DNA of 55,038 nucleotides from contig USTH01000003.1 of the NCBI GenBank assembly GCA_900557555.1, positions 1-55,038 on the forward strand, written 5' to 3'. How positions within the stretch are numbered: the first letter of the stretch is position 1; each line of letters begins with the position of its first letter. The stretch comes from an uncultured Prevotellaceae bacterium. Lineage in GTDB: Bacteria; Bacteroidota; Bacteroidia; Bacteroidales; Bacteroidaceae. The translations under genes and the position numbers were made by a program. This document shows positions 8,519 to 16,639 of this stretch, in pieces. The notes beneath the pieces were generated by a model, which searched no databases, had not been told where the DNA came from, and worked only from the letters and a program-made list of their open reading frames with translations.

Positions 8519-8689
8519 CCTAATTCGGTTGTTAGGACTTATTGGATTTTGTTTTTTAGGAGAGCAGATGTTGCTTGTTTTTAGCTCAAAATAGCCTGCT
8601 ATTTTGAGCTAAAAACAAGCAGCAGGTGTCTTATAGGGAATAAGAAGCAACAAAAGATACCATTTACGACCTAATGACCTATTTGGGTT
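8517..8689 (-). repeat. TIR element copy D, full length
   Basis: It reads in reverse orientation. The right-type end AACCTAATTCGGTTGTTAGG is at 8517, overlapping the nadA stop, and the left-type end ATTTACGACCTAATGACC continues to TTTGGGTT at 8689. The middle has a strong stem, GCTCAAAATAGC and GCTATTTTGAGC (8583-8608), flanked by TGCTTGTTTTTA and its complement. The 173 bp separate the convergent nadA and cyclodeaminase-like genes. Confidence 0.85.
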
Positions 8690-8695
8690 TAACCG

Positions 8696-9661
8696 CTACA
8701 GCCAAAATTTCTCTATTTCCTTTTGATAAACGACATCTGCTATATTGCCATTGTCAAGTAACTCATAGATTTTAGACGCATATAGCACATCATGCAGTCC
8801 AAGACCATAGTTGTAGTCAATAATGCGCTGACTTTCTGACTTGCGGCCAGGATCATGTCCTGCAAGCACTTCTCCTATTTCATTATAATCCCTATATTGG
8901 GAAAAATACTTGAAGTTCTTTATGTGCGCGGTGTCATCACCAAACACACGGTCAAACACCGTATCACAATTCTGCAGACCGCGCATATGAACGGGTATAA
9001 CTGTAACACCAGGACGGAAATTATCGATGTTTTCAACCAGCAGCCCGTCAGCACTTGTGATGCAACTAACGAATACATCTGACATTCGCGCCAACTCATT
9101 GATATCGTCAATAACCTCAAACTTCACATTTCCGTAATCTCTGAAACGCTCAATGAACAGTTCCGCCTGATTCTTGTATCGAAGTAATTTTACGTTGAAT
9201 GTCTGTTCAGGTTCGGCCTCGAGCAAACACAACATTACGGCACGAGCAGTGTTACCAAGCCCAACAAAACCATATACACTTGCATCACTCTTGCGCAACG
9301 CCTTGATTGACACTGCCGCTACAGCACCTGTGCGCATGGTGGTAATCCAATCACAATCTACAAGAGCAAGCAACTCGCCGCTTCTGGCATCATAAAGCAT
9401 CATATCGCTTCCAAGACTCGGCACAGCACCCTCAACGCGGTGTACCTCCTTAATACCGAAATAGAAGCCTTTGGAAGCATCTGGCGGCTTGGGCAGCAGA
9501 CATGGCATAGAAGTGAAGAAATCATATTCCTCTGGATGTACGCTTATCTTTGCCGGCAACTGTGACTTGGCTTTAAGGCTGAAACTCTCATAAATCCATT
9601 CCACACACTGCTGCGGTGAAATGTTCATATTGCGTATTGTCTGCCCTGTAATGATTTTCAT
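8696..9661 (-). CDS. Ornithine cyclodeaminase / mu-crystallin family protein
   Basis: This 321-residue protein belongs to the ornithine cyclodeaminase/mu-crystallin family of NAD(P)-dependent enzymes acting on amino acids or cyclic imines. Visible are PSLGSDMMLYDARSGELLALVD and ITTMRTGAVAAVSIKAL (substrate-loop region, about 80-130), followed by the dinucleotide-binding GFVGLGNTARAVM (about 134-146). The family includes deaminating cyclases, imine reductases and alanine dehydrogenases, so the reaction is not fixed. Its start overlaps the end of the upstream fusion gene by 4 bases (ATGA), implying translational coupling and a shared pathway. Some databases call relatives 'tyramine oxidase subunit B', a name with little support here. 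Confidence 0.85.
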   Translation of the reverse strand: MKIITGQTIRNMNISPQQCVEWIYESFSLKAKSQLPAKISVHPEEYDFFTSMPCLLPKPPDASKGFYFGIKEVHRVEGAVPSLGSDMMLYDARSGELLALVDCDWITTMRTGAVAAVSIKALRKSDASVYGFVGLGNTARAVMLCLLEAEPEQTFNVKLLRYKNQAELFIERFRDYGNVKFEVIDDINELARMSDVFVSCITSADGLLVENIDNFRPGVTVIPVHMRGLQNCDTVFDRVFGDDTAHIKNFKYFSQYRDYNEIGEVLAGHDPGRKSESQRIIDYNYGLGLHDVLYASKIYELLDNGNIADVVYQKEIEKFWL

Positions 9662-11487
9662 TTAAGCGTTTGTTTTGAAATGGCACGCAAAGCGGCAACG
9701 AGCCGTGAGTTTTCCTCACGATTTCTTACGGCTATGCGCATATATTTCTTATTGGTATCAAGACCAGGCTTAAGGCTGCAGTCTCTGGTCAGTATGTTGA
9801 AGCGTTTAAGCATGGCAAGAACTATTTCCTTAGCGCTAAAAGGTTTCAGCACCTCGCAAAGAAAGAAGTTGGCTTCTGACGGCATAACACGCAGGTAGCT
9901 TATGGTCTGGAGCTCTGAATAGAACTTCTTCCGTTCTTCCACAAATCTGGCACATGCAATCTTGTAGTCGGCCTCGTGCTTGGAATATATCTGCATGAAG
10001 TATTCCGCAAACGAGTTGATGTTCCATATCGGGACTTCTGCCTTAATATTTTTAATGAGTTCTTCGTCTGAAGATGCAAGTATGCCCAGACGCAGTCCGG
10101 GTACACCATAACTCTTGCTAATGCTCTTAATTACTATTAAGTTGGGATTTTGCTCAAGCAGACTGTTGTCAAGCAAGCTACTGGTTTCCCAATGCTCACT
10201 GAAGTCCACAAAGCTCTCGTCTATAACAAGCCTCATGCCTTGTTCACGTGTCCAAGAGGCGAGACGTAACAAGTCACTGCGTTGTATGAAATTGCCCGAA
10301 GGATTGTCTGGATTTATGATGAGTAGGGTATCAGCCTTGTTGACGCTGAAAAATTCCATTAATTCGTCTGCACTATAGCGATAAGCGCTGTTGGCAGGTT
10401 GAAATGTTACAAGAGTGTCATTATCACGCCTATTAGGATATTCCTCAAACGTAGGCCGCACAATACCCAGTTTTCCTGGAAGCATCTGCATCAGTGCTTT
10501 GATTAGTTCCGCCGCTCCATTGCCGGGTACTATATATTCCTGCTTCACTCCAAAGCTCTTGCTGGCAATAAGGCTGTTAATCTTCATGCCTGAAGGATAT
10601 TCCGTAAGCAGAGTGTCGAAACTTGCCTTAAGCTCATCTTTCATTCTTTTGGTAGGAAAATACGGATTGACAAGATAACAGAAGTCAAGCATCCCATCAA
10701 AACGCCAGAAACCGCCAAAGCGCCCATAATATTTGCGCAAGATATCTTTTTCTTCGGCAAAGATGGCCTCTGCGATGTCCAAATCCTGCACATCATCTAT
10801 TTCATACCACTTACAATCACCAATGGGCAGTGCCTTAATGTTGCTTTTGTCTAACGAAGCAATTACCTGCAACACTTGTTCGTAGTACTCGTTTGGGCCA
10901 AGCACCTTGCAATAAGCGTTGATGAAAGGAACATATTTCTGCCGCGAGAACTCCTTGGAGAACTTATATACATTTACAGTCTTGTAATATTGGTCTGCCT
11001 CGTCATAACTGAACGCTTTTTTGGGAACAAAGTTGAGTATATCGTTTTCATCGTCAATCCTAACCATGGTGCCATCCATCCAACTTTGGTATTTCGCCAC
11101 AAGAGCAAGATTAGGGTAGGGGTTGTCCATTATGAGTCTGAAAAGATTGTCATCAAAAATAAGGTCACTCTCTACAAGTATTGTATCGTCCTCCTGCAGA
11201 CGGTCGGTGGCAAGGGCAAGCGAATATATGTTATTGGTTTTGTCATAGATAGGGTTTTCTACATACTCTATGTTCAGATTGGCATATCTGTTACCTATAT
11301 GCTCCTTTAATTTGTGGCCCTCATATCCGATAACTATGATAACTCGCTTAAGATTAAGAGCCGACAACTGTGTTAACATGCGGTCAATGAGTGTTCTTCC
11401 GTTGACCGAAATCATGCACTTTGTGTTGTGACGGGTTAATTCTCCCAATCTGCGGCCCATGCCTGCCGCAAGTATTATAGCTTGCAT
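9658..11487 (-). CDS. Fusion of a LicC-like nucleotidyltransferase and a CobD-like PLP enzyme
   Basis: This 609-residue two-domain protein has residues 1-245 as a sugar/choline-phosphate nucleotidyltransferase. It starts AIILAAGMGRRLGELTRHNT and has K23, a conserved ENPIYDKTNNIYSLALA (77-93) as in LicC phosphocholine cytidylyltransferases, and VESDLIFD (105-112) as the metal-binding acidic site. Residues 255-605 are a fold-type I PLP enzyme with PGNGAAELI (321-329), NPDNPSGNF (392-400), D423 in VIDESF, and the Schiff-base lysine K458 in SKSYGVPGLRLG. The PGLRLG phrase is nearer to CobD threonine-phosphate decarboxylase than to HisC. A reasonable inference is decarboxylation or transamination of a phospho-amino compound followed by CTP activation, for example to CDP-ethanolamine or CDP-aminopropanol. 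Fused aminoethylphosphonate enzymes (PntC) are an alternative, but no phosphonate genes are present. Confidence 0.8.
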   Translation of the reverse strand: MQAIILAAGMGRRLGELTRHNTKCMISVNGRTLIDRMLTQLSALNLKRVIIVIGYEGHKLKEHIGNRYANLNIEYVENPIYDKTNNIYSLALATDRLQEDDTILVESDLIFDDNLFRLIMDNPYPNLALVAKYQSWMDGTMVRIDDENDILNFVPKKAFSYDEADQYYKTVNVYKFSKEFSRQKYVPFINAYCKVLGPNEYYEQVLQVIASLDKSNIKALPIGDCKWYEIDDVQDLDIAEAIFAEEKDILRKYYGRFGGFWRFDGMLDFCYLVNPYFPTKRMKDELKASFDTLLTEYPSGMKINSLIASKSFGVKQEYIVPGNGAAELIKALMQMLPGKLGIVRPTFEEYPNRRDNDTLVTFQPANSAYRYSADELMEFFSVNKADTLLIINPDNPSGNFIQRSDLLRLASWTREQGMRLVIDESFVDFSEHWETSSLLDNSLLEQNPNLIVIKSISKSYGVPGLRLGILASSDEELIKNIKAEVPIWNINSFAEYFMQIYSKHEADYKIACARFVEERKKFYSELQTISYLRVMPSEANFFLCEVLKPFSAKEIVLAMLKRFNILTRDCSLKPGLDTNKKYMRIAVRNREENSRLVAALRAISKQTLK

Positions 11488-11515
11488 ACAAAATCTGTTT
11501 GTTGAGTGTATTTTT

Positions 11516-12325
11516 TTATTGTTTTCCGAGCCAATACATCATCTCGCCTATCCATTGGTCGTAATCCGCATAACCACGATTACAACCAAAGCCATGATAA
11601 CCGTCTTCATACATGTGGAGTGTTACCGGCACGCCCTTATCTACCAAAGACTGCGCATACTGCAACGAATTATATACAGGAACACAGGTATCGCCAGAAG
11701 GCACCACAATAAACGCTGGTGGAGCATTATCTGGCACATGAAGCTCGTTAGAGTATAAGGCAACAAGTTCTGAACTTGGAGTTTTACCAAGCAAGGCCTC
11801 GCGCGAACCAAGGTGTGTGTGCTTCAAGTCCATTGTAATAACGGGATAAAGCAGCACCTGAAAATCTGGGCGAGTGATGCTGTCAACATAGTGTGTGGCA
11901 AGCGTTGAAGCCAGATGTCCTCCAGCCGAACTGCCCATAATACCAACTTTCCTAATGCCCCATTCCGCTGCATGGCTGCGCACTATGCGCATGGCCTGTT
12001 TAGCATCTTCTGAAGGCACATTGCATCTTCCTGCTGGAAGACGATATTTCAAAACAATCAAGGCATATCCCTGACCGTTGAGAAGCGATGCAAAACCTTT
12101 GCCCTCATGTTCCATTGCAAGACCAGTATAGGCACCACCAGGACATGCCACAACTGCTTTGCCATTAGGCTCAGCGGGAAGATAACAATAAACATGCGGC
12201 TCAGCATAGTCTGTGTCAGAAATCTGACCTTTCTCCCACAATGGGAGTTCAAAACTGCGCTGTCCCATAACACATACTGTTATCAGACACGCAAACAAAG
12301 GCATTAAAACTTTCCTTGTAATCAT
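11516..12325 (-). CDS. Secreted alpha/beta hydrolase, esterase-like
   Basis: The protein has about 269 residues from the ATG at 12325. The longer frame back to 12391 is rejected because this ATG begins a good signal peptide (MITRKVLMPLFACLITVCVMG). The mature part is an alpha/beta hydrolase of the BD-FAE/acetylesterase type. It has an oxyanion HGG-like CPGGAYTGLAM, nucleophile elbow GSSAGGHLAST, an acid region VPSGDTCVPV and catalytic His in EDGYHGFG. Relatives remove acetyl or feruloyl groups from plant polysaccharides, and here the substrate is unknown. It lies 66 bases after the lepB stop and 28 bases before the fusion gene on the same strand, so it is probably in the dapB-lepB transcript. 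Confidence 0.82.
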   Translation of the reverse strand: MITRKVLMPLFACLITVCVMGQRSFELPLWEKGQISDTDYAEPHVYCYLPAEPNGKAVVACPGGAYTGLAMEHEGKGFASLLNGQGYALIVLKYRLPAGRCNVPSEDAKQAMRIVRSHAAEWGIRKVGIMGSSAGGHLASTLATHYVDSITRPDFQVLLYPVITMDLKHTHLGSREALLGKTPSSELVALYSNELHVPDNAPPAFIVVPSGDTCVPVYNSLQYAQSLVDKGVPVTLHMYEDGYHGFGCNRGYADYDQWIGEMMYWLGKQ

Positions 12326-12391
12326 ATTACTATGTGAATTTAGAAATACTAAATACAGCCCCAATGTTTCATTAAAATGTGAAATGAACAC

Positions 12392-13885
12392 TTACTTAAT
12401 ATTGTCTACAAGACGAAACAATCTATTCCACCTTATTTTGCCATCAAGCCACCCTCTGTCTTTGTCAAGAGACAACCAAATAAATATTGGTTTACCTACA
12501 ATATGATCTTCAGGCACAAATCCCCAAAACCGACTGTCGGCAGAATTATCGCGATTGTCACCCATCATCCAATAGTAGTCCATTTTGAACTCGTAGCTGT
12601 CGGTAACCTTGCCGTTAATGATGACTTTGCCGTTTTGTATTTTCACATTGTTTCCTTCATATACTCTGATGCAACGGTCATAGATTGCGAGGTTCTTAGG
12701 AGTCAATTTAATTTTTGACCCACGTTTAGGTATCCAAACAGGACCGTATTCGTTGGCTGTCCAACCAGTATTGAAAGTATGAGGATAGAGTGTGTAACTA
12801 TCTACTTCATCGCTGCTCTGTATTTTCTCTACAAGGTCTTTGCGCATCTCAAGAATTTTTTTGGCTTCTGCGGTAAGAGGCATGCGCACTACTTTTCCGT
12901 CTTGTGAAACAATTTCGCTACGATCTTCAACCGTAATACCTAATTCATGGCACAAATCATCAGGTAACGGACTTTTTAGAGTTACATAATAGCTGTATTG
13001 CACCTTTTTTGGCTGGAACATCCTTTTACCATCGGTATATACCACACCTTTCTTTATATGCAGTGTCTGTCCAGGCATTCCAACACAACGCTTTACATAA
13101 TGCTCGCGCATGTCTACTGGGCGATACTTAATCTTACCCACCTCTGCTTCATTTTCAAAAAAAAGTTTACGAGCTACATTGTATTCCTCCTTGCTTTGGG
13201 CAATTTGGAGAGTAAAAGGAAGTTTTTTTTCTTCGTTTACATATTCCTCAAACGATTTTCCTTCCCTTTGTGCCATTATCATCTTACCAGTCTGATAGCA
13301 TTCAGTGTAATAATCTTGATTTTCGTATTTGGCAAGTACTGTATCACCCGAAGGATAGTTGAAAACAACAATGTCTCCCTGTTTTACTTTACCAAGTCCT
13401 GCCACACGGTCATATCCCCAACTTATAACTTCAGAAAAACTGTTACAACCGAGTATAGGCATGGTGTGGCTTGTTAATGGCATGTGAATGGGGGTAAATG
13501 GTTTTCTCGGCCCATAGCTCACTTTGCTTACAAAAAGATAATCACCGGTAAGAAGGCTCTTCTCCAAAGAAGAACTTGGTATAACATAATTTTGAAACAG
13601 GTAAAGATTGACAAAATATACTGCAACCAATGCAAAAACAATGGCATCTATCCAACTCATCAAAGTGCGCAATGCAGGATTTTTGATTTCGCGCCACCAA
13701 TTCCATGGTATTTTCTTTGTGATATATGCATCAAAGACAAATGGAACAGCAATAAGACCTAACCAACTCCTTACCCACAGACAAAACAACAGCAATAATG
13801 CAATAGCAAAAAAACACATTAAAGCTCTGCTTCGCATGCTACGTGCCGAACGATTTTTTTTTCTTCTGTATGCCTTGAAATCCAT
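12392..13885 (-). CDS. lepB: Signal peptidase I
   Basis: This 497-residue signal peptidase I cleaves Sec signal peptides at the periplasmic face. Hydrophobic segments at about 22-55 and 78-98 precede the catalytic box VIPSSSLEKSLLTGDYLFVSK, with nucleophile S106. The general base is K265 in YVKRCVGMPGQTL, and box E is GDNRDNSADSRFWG near the C-terminus. The protein is larger than E. coli LepB (324 residues). Most of the excess is a charged insertion between boxes B and D (about 185-255) and another at about 300-400, both common in Bacteroidota versions. It follows dapB by 19 bases, a gene order often conserved in this phylum, and only one lepB copy is present here. Confidence 0.95.
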   Translation of the reverse strand: MDFKAYRRKKNRSARSMRSRALMCFFAIALLLLFCLWVRSWLGLIAVPFVFDAYITKKIPWNWWREIKNPALRTLMSWIDAIVFALVAVYFVNLYLFQNYVIPSSSLEKSLLTGDYLFVSKVSYGPRKPFTPIHMPLTSHTMPILGCNSFSEVISWGYDRVAGLGKVKQGDIVVFNYPSGDTVLAKYENQDYYTECYQTGKMIMAQREGKSFEEYVNEEKKLPFTLQIAQSKEEYNVARKLFFENEAEVGKIKYRPVDMREHYVKRCVGMPGQTLHIKKGVVYTDGKRMFQPKKVQYSYYVTLKSPLPDDLCHELGITVEDRSEIVSQDGKVVRMPLTAEAKKILEMRKDLVEKIQSSDEVDSYTLYPHTFNTGWTANEYGPVWIPKRGSKIKLTPKNLAIYDRCIRVYEGNNVKIQNGKVIINGKVTDSYEFKMDYYWMMGDNRDNSADSRFWGFVPEDHIVGKPIFIWLSLDKDRGWLDGKIRWNRLFRLVDNIK

Positions 13886-13904
13886 ATGCTATGTATGCAA
13901 ATTA

Positions 13905-14657
13905 CTATTTGAATAAATCGTCCATGGTGAGTAATCCATCATGTTTGAAAGCATATTCTGCTGCCATTACTGCACCAAGCACAAAACCACCTCTCGATTT
14001 TGCCCGATGGGTTATTTCAATCTCATCAAATTCACTTTTATACGTAATTATATGTGTGCCCGGCACCTCACCTTCCCTTATTGCACTCACAACAAGTTCT
14101 TCTGGCTTTGCTTCTTTGCTTCCCTCTATGCTTCCGTCAGGCTTCTGAAGTGTGCCTTTAACCCATGAAGTTTTAGAAGGATAGTTGTCTATCAATGTTT
14201 CGGCAAGCGTTATGGCTGTACCTGACGGAGCATCAAGCTTATGAACATGATGAATTTCTACAATCTCTGGATTATAATCCTTGTAAGGAGACATCATTTC
14301 AGCCAATCGTGCGTTAAGACGATTAAACAAATAAACACCAAGACTGAAGTTGCTGCTCCAAAATAGTGTATTCATTCCATCTTTGCACATTCCGCAAATT
14401 TCGTCCATGTGATCCTTTTGCCAACCAGTGCTTCCAGTAACAACCTTAATTCCTCGTTCAAAACATTTCTTTATGTTGTCATAAGCAGTCCATGGAGTAG
14501 TAAACTCTATAGCTACATCTGCCGAAGCAAACTTCTTACTGTCAAAATCCTCCTGATTATCAATGTCTATTATACATACTATTTTATGGCCTCTTTCAAC
14601 TGCCACTTTCTCTATCATGCGGCCCATCTTGCCGTAACCTATCAATGCTATATTCAT
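13905..14657 (-). CDS. dapB: 4-hydroxy-tetrahydrodipicolinate reductase
   Basis: This 250-residue DapB carries out the NAD(P)H-dependent reduction step on the route to diaminopimelate and lysine. It has the N-terminal dinucleotide motif IALIGYGKMGRMI, TTPWTAYDNIKKCFERGI, GSTGW, the substrate loop EIHHVHKLDAPSGTA with catalytic H and K, and the C-terminal ITHRAKSRGGFVLGA. Length is normal for the shorter Bacteroidota form. It heads the minus-strand run dapB-lepB-hydrolase-fusion-cyclodeaminase, with a TATTTTTG promoter element 44 bases upstream. Confidence 0.97.
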   Translation of the reverse strand: MNIALIGYGKMGRMIEKVAVERGHKIVCIIDIDNQEDFDSKKFASADVAIEFTTPWTAYDNIKKCFERGIKVVTGSTGWQKDHMDEICGMCKDGMNTLFWSSNFSLGVYLFNRLNARLAEMMSPYKDYNPEIVEIHHVHKLDAPSGTAITLAETLIDNYPSKTSWVKGTLQKPDGSIEGSKEAKPEELVVSAIREGEVPGTHIITYKSEFDEIEITHRAKSRGGFVLGAVMAAEYAFKHDGLLTMDDLFK

Positions 14658-14700
14658 AGTTATATTTTTATTAATCTAAAATGCACACTAAATCATCTTA

Positions 14701-14708
14701 CAAAAATA
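14701..14708 (-). promoter_or_regulatory. -7 element for the dapB operon
   Basis: CAAAAATA on the plus strand is TATTTTTG on the minus strand, fitting TAnnTTTG, 44 bases before the dapB ATG. The sequence is A/T-rich, so chance matches are likely and no clear -33 is seen. Confidence 0.35.
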
Positions 14709-14815
14709 AAACAAAAAAAAGACTTCTAATATTATTTTTCCTTTTTTTTTGTTTTTACAGAATTTTAGCTAACAACACGCACTTACATAATTTTAAATTA
14801 TACTTAAACCTTTTA

Positions 14816-14997
14816 AACCAAATCGGTCATTAGGTCGTTAATGACATATTTTGTTACTTCTTATTGCCTTTTTTTATAAGGCATCTGTAGTTTTTTTATA
14901 GCTCAAAATAGCCCGCTATTATTTCGCTAAAACAACAAGCAAAATCTGTACTTCTAAAAAATCAAAATACAATAAGTCCTAACGACCGAATTGGGTT
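14816..14997 (+). repeat. TIR element copy E, full length
   Basis: The left end AACCAAATCGGTCATTAGG is at 14816 and the right end AACGACCGAATTGGGTT finishes at 14997. The interior has CTTCTTATTGCC, ATAAGGCATCTGTAG and the AGCTCAAAATAGCCCGCTAT stem region. At 182 bp it is the longest copy, in the 400-bp gap between dapB and the zinc-ribbon gene. The rest of that gap is A/T-rich with no gene seen. Confidence 0.85.
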
Positions 14998-15059
14998 AAA
15001 ATATGCTTTGCATAATATCTAAAAAAAATATATAAATTGACATCGAAAGGAAAGTATTA

Positions 15060-15845
15060 TTATTTCACTATTCTTTTTATGCACAGATAGACATAAAGAC
15101 AAGCTACAGTATAGACTATCTGAAAAATTAGACTTATAATATTGGTACCGTCAATAAAATAAAATAGTATTGTGTAGAATAAACGATACCATGATAACAA
15201 GTATAAAAATATTCCCAAATATTTCAATGCTCCCTCATAGGTTTCAATAAGTCTGCGAGAAAATATAAAAGTCAATATAATATAAATTATATAAATCATG
15301 TAGACTGTATTCTTCAAAATGTTGAAAATAGTCACAAAAAGTGAACTAAAATTACTCTTTGAATATACACCTATCATGATTGTAAATATTATCATAGCAT
15401 TGCATAGACAGCAGAAAAATATGCATGCGTTTATCAATGAAGTCATTGGAGTTTCGGTTACAATCATAACCTTTTTGAGACAATAGAACATGTATACCAT
15501 TCCCGTCCAACTGAAAATATACGATAATAAAGCTATTACAGTATTTACACTGTATTTACCCAAATTATCACAGTTAAATAAAAATATATCATTGTAAGGA
15601 ATAATATTTGATACAACTTTGAGAGCAAAACCTGTGATGGCTATTAATATGAATAATGAAATATATGGAACGTTGACACCCTCTATTTTATCAACACGTT
15701 TTTTAGATTCGAGAATGCCTTTTTTTACCAGTTCCTTACTTATAGAATTGTCAGCTGAAACATAATTATCTATAGGCGCACCACAATGTGAACATATTGC
15801 TATGTTATCATGGTAACTCTTACCACAAACTTTGCATTTTACCAT
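15060..15845 (-). CDS. Zinc-ribbon multi-pass membrane protein of unknown function
   Basis: This is a 261-residue protein. Residues 3-21 are a zinc ribbon with two CxxC knuckles (VKCKVCGKSY and AICSHCGAP). A soluble stretch follows to about residue 60, then about six hydrophobic segments spread from 60 to 255. No catalytic motif is recognised. The N-terminal ribbon would lie in the cytoplasm. The gene is strikingly A/T-rich and Ile/Tyr/Phe-rich compared with its neighbours, suggesting transfer or weak constraint. It lies between TIR copy E and the DnaA-box region, alone on its strand. Zinc-ribbon membrane proteins of this shape are widespread and mostly uncharacterised. Confidence 0.7.
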   Translation of the reverse strand: MVKCKVCGKSYHDNIAICSHCGAPIDNYVSADNSISKELVKKGILESKKRVDKIEGVNVPYISLFILIAITGFALKVVSNIIPYNDIFLFNCDNLGKYSVNTVIALLSYIFSWTGMVYMFYCLKKVMIVTETPMTSLINACIFFCCLCNAMIIFTIMIGVYSKSNFSSLFVTIFNILKNTVYMIYIIYIILTFIFSRRLIETYEGALKYLGIFLYLLSWYRLFYTILFYFIDGTNIISLIFQIVYTVACLYVYLCIKRIVK

Positions 15846-15899
15846 ATAATATATAATGAATTATTTAAAGTTTCTCTAATCAACAGTGCAAAAATATAC

Positions 15900-16460
15900 A
15901 AAAAAATATAATTGGCAAAAAATCAAGTTAATTTAATTTGGTTTTAATTATAAATTTAATGTTATTGTATCTGATATTTATTATAAAATAAAAGCATACA
16001 ATCTTATATTCTGGATAATATCAATTAATGATTATATATCATTATGGGTTTTCAACAACCTATAATAATATTATATTTTGATTATTATCTATTCTTTATT
16101 TTTAAATATTACTTCTGTTCTTATTAATAAGTCTGTTGAAAATGTTGATAGTTGTAGTGTCATTAATACAATCATATTTAAGTCCACTTTCTGTTAGTTA
16201 TTATCAACAGGTTATTAACATACATAATTTCATTTAACTTGTTGATTTATATGTGTTACAACTCTGCCAGTATTATTTTTCAACACAGTAGAAATAATTA
16301 TCCAATACAATTGTAAATGCAATCATTAACTGTTAAAAACTGTTGATAAACACATGCAAAAACCATAGAATTACGTGAATTATTGTGGATAATTGTAAAC
16401 AGCTATTAATATATTTAAATAAACATCTTTTTAACACGTAAATAACATGTTTTTCCACAG
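15900..16460. other. Candidate chromosomal replication origin (oriC) with DnaA-box cluster
   Basis: This is a gene-free, very A/T-rich region. Exact TTATCAACA occurs at 16201-16209 (+) and 16341-16349 (-), and exact TTATCCACA at 16384-16392 (-). One-mismatch relatives are at 16010-16018 (-), 16049-16057 (+), 16134-16142 (-), 16143-16151 (-), 16212-16220 (+), 16277-16285 (+) and 16451-16459 (+). TTATCCAAT at 16298 and a weaker box at 16240-16248 (-) add to these. Runs of pure A/T at about 15930-16000 and 16060-16110 could be the unwinding element. Plus-strand composition also seems to change sign here, C/A-rich to the left and G/T-rich to the right. dnaA is not adjacent, which is common in this phylum. 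Confidence 0.65.
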
Positions 16461-16506
16461 GTAAGGCACAACGTAGACCAATATCACGATACAGTAAAAA
16501 TTTTTA

Positions 16507-16541
16507 CAAAAAAAAGCCCGAAGTCCTATTTAAAGGGCTTC
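16507..16541 (-). terminator. Rho-independent terminator after nadB
   Basis: Read on the minus strand, AAGCCC (16540-16535) pairs with GGGCTT (16519-16514) around a loop of about 15 bases, followed by a run of T. It lies 100 bases past the nadB stop and separates nadB from the DnaA-box region. Confidence 0.6.
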
Positions 16542-16639
16542 GAGCAGAATCAATTTTAGAGTTTTACCAGATCTCAATAATGTTTCAAACGTTTTTAAAG
16601 CGTTATACTGAAACAATGTAGGTATTCAGTGTTAAAAAA

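Noticed and set aside
9658..11487. Phosphonate pathway enzyme PntC
   Set aside because: The two-domain layout is similar, but no PEP mutase or phosphonopyruvate decarboxylase gene is present and the PLP motif looks CobD-like. It is kept only as an alternative.
15900..16460. CRISPR-like array reading of the repeated TTATCAACA words
   Set aside because: The words are 9 bases, on both strands and irregularly spaced, with no repeat-spacer period and no cas genes.
16548..16625. parS-like site around GTTTCAAACG
   Set aside because: It shows only partial similarity to GTTTCACGTGAAAC and no parAB genes are in the window.
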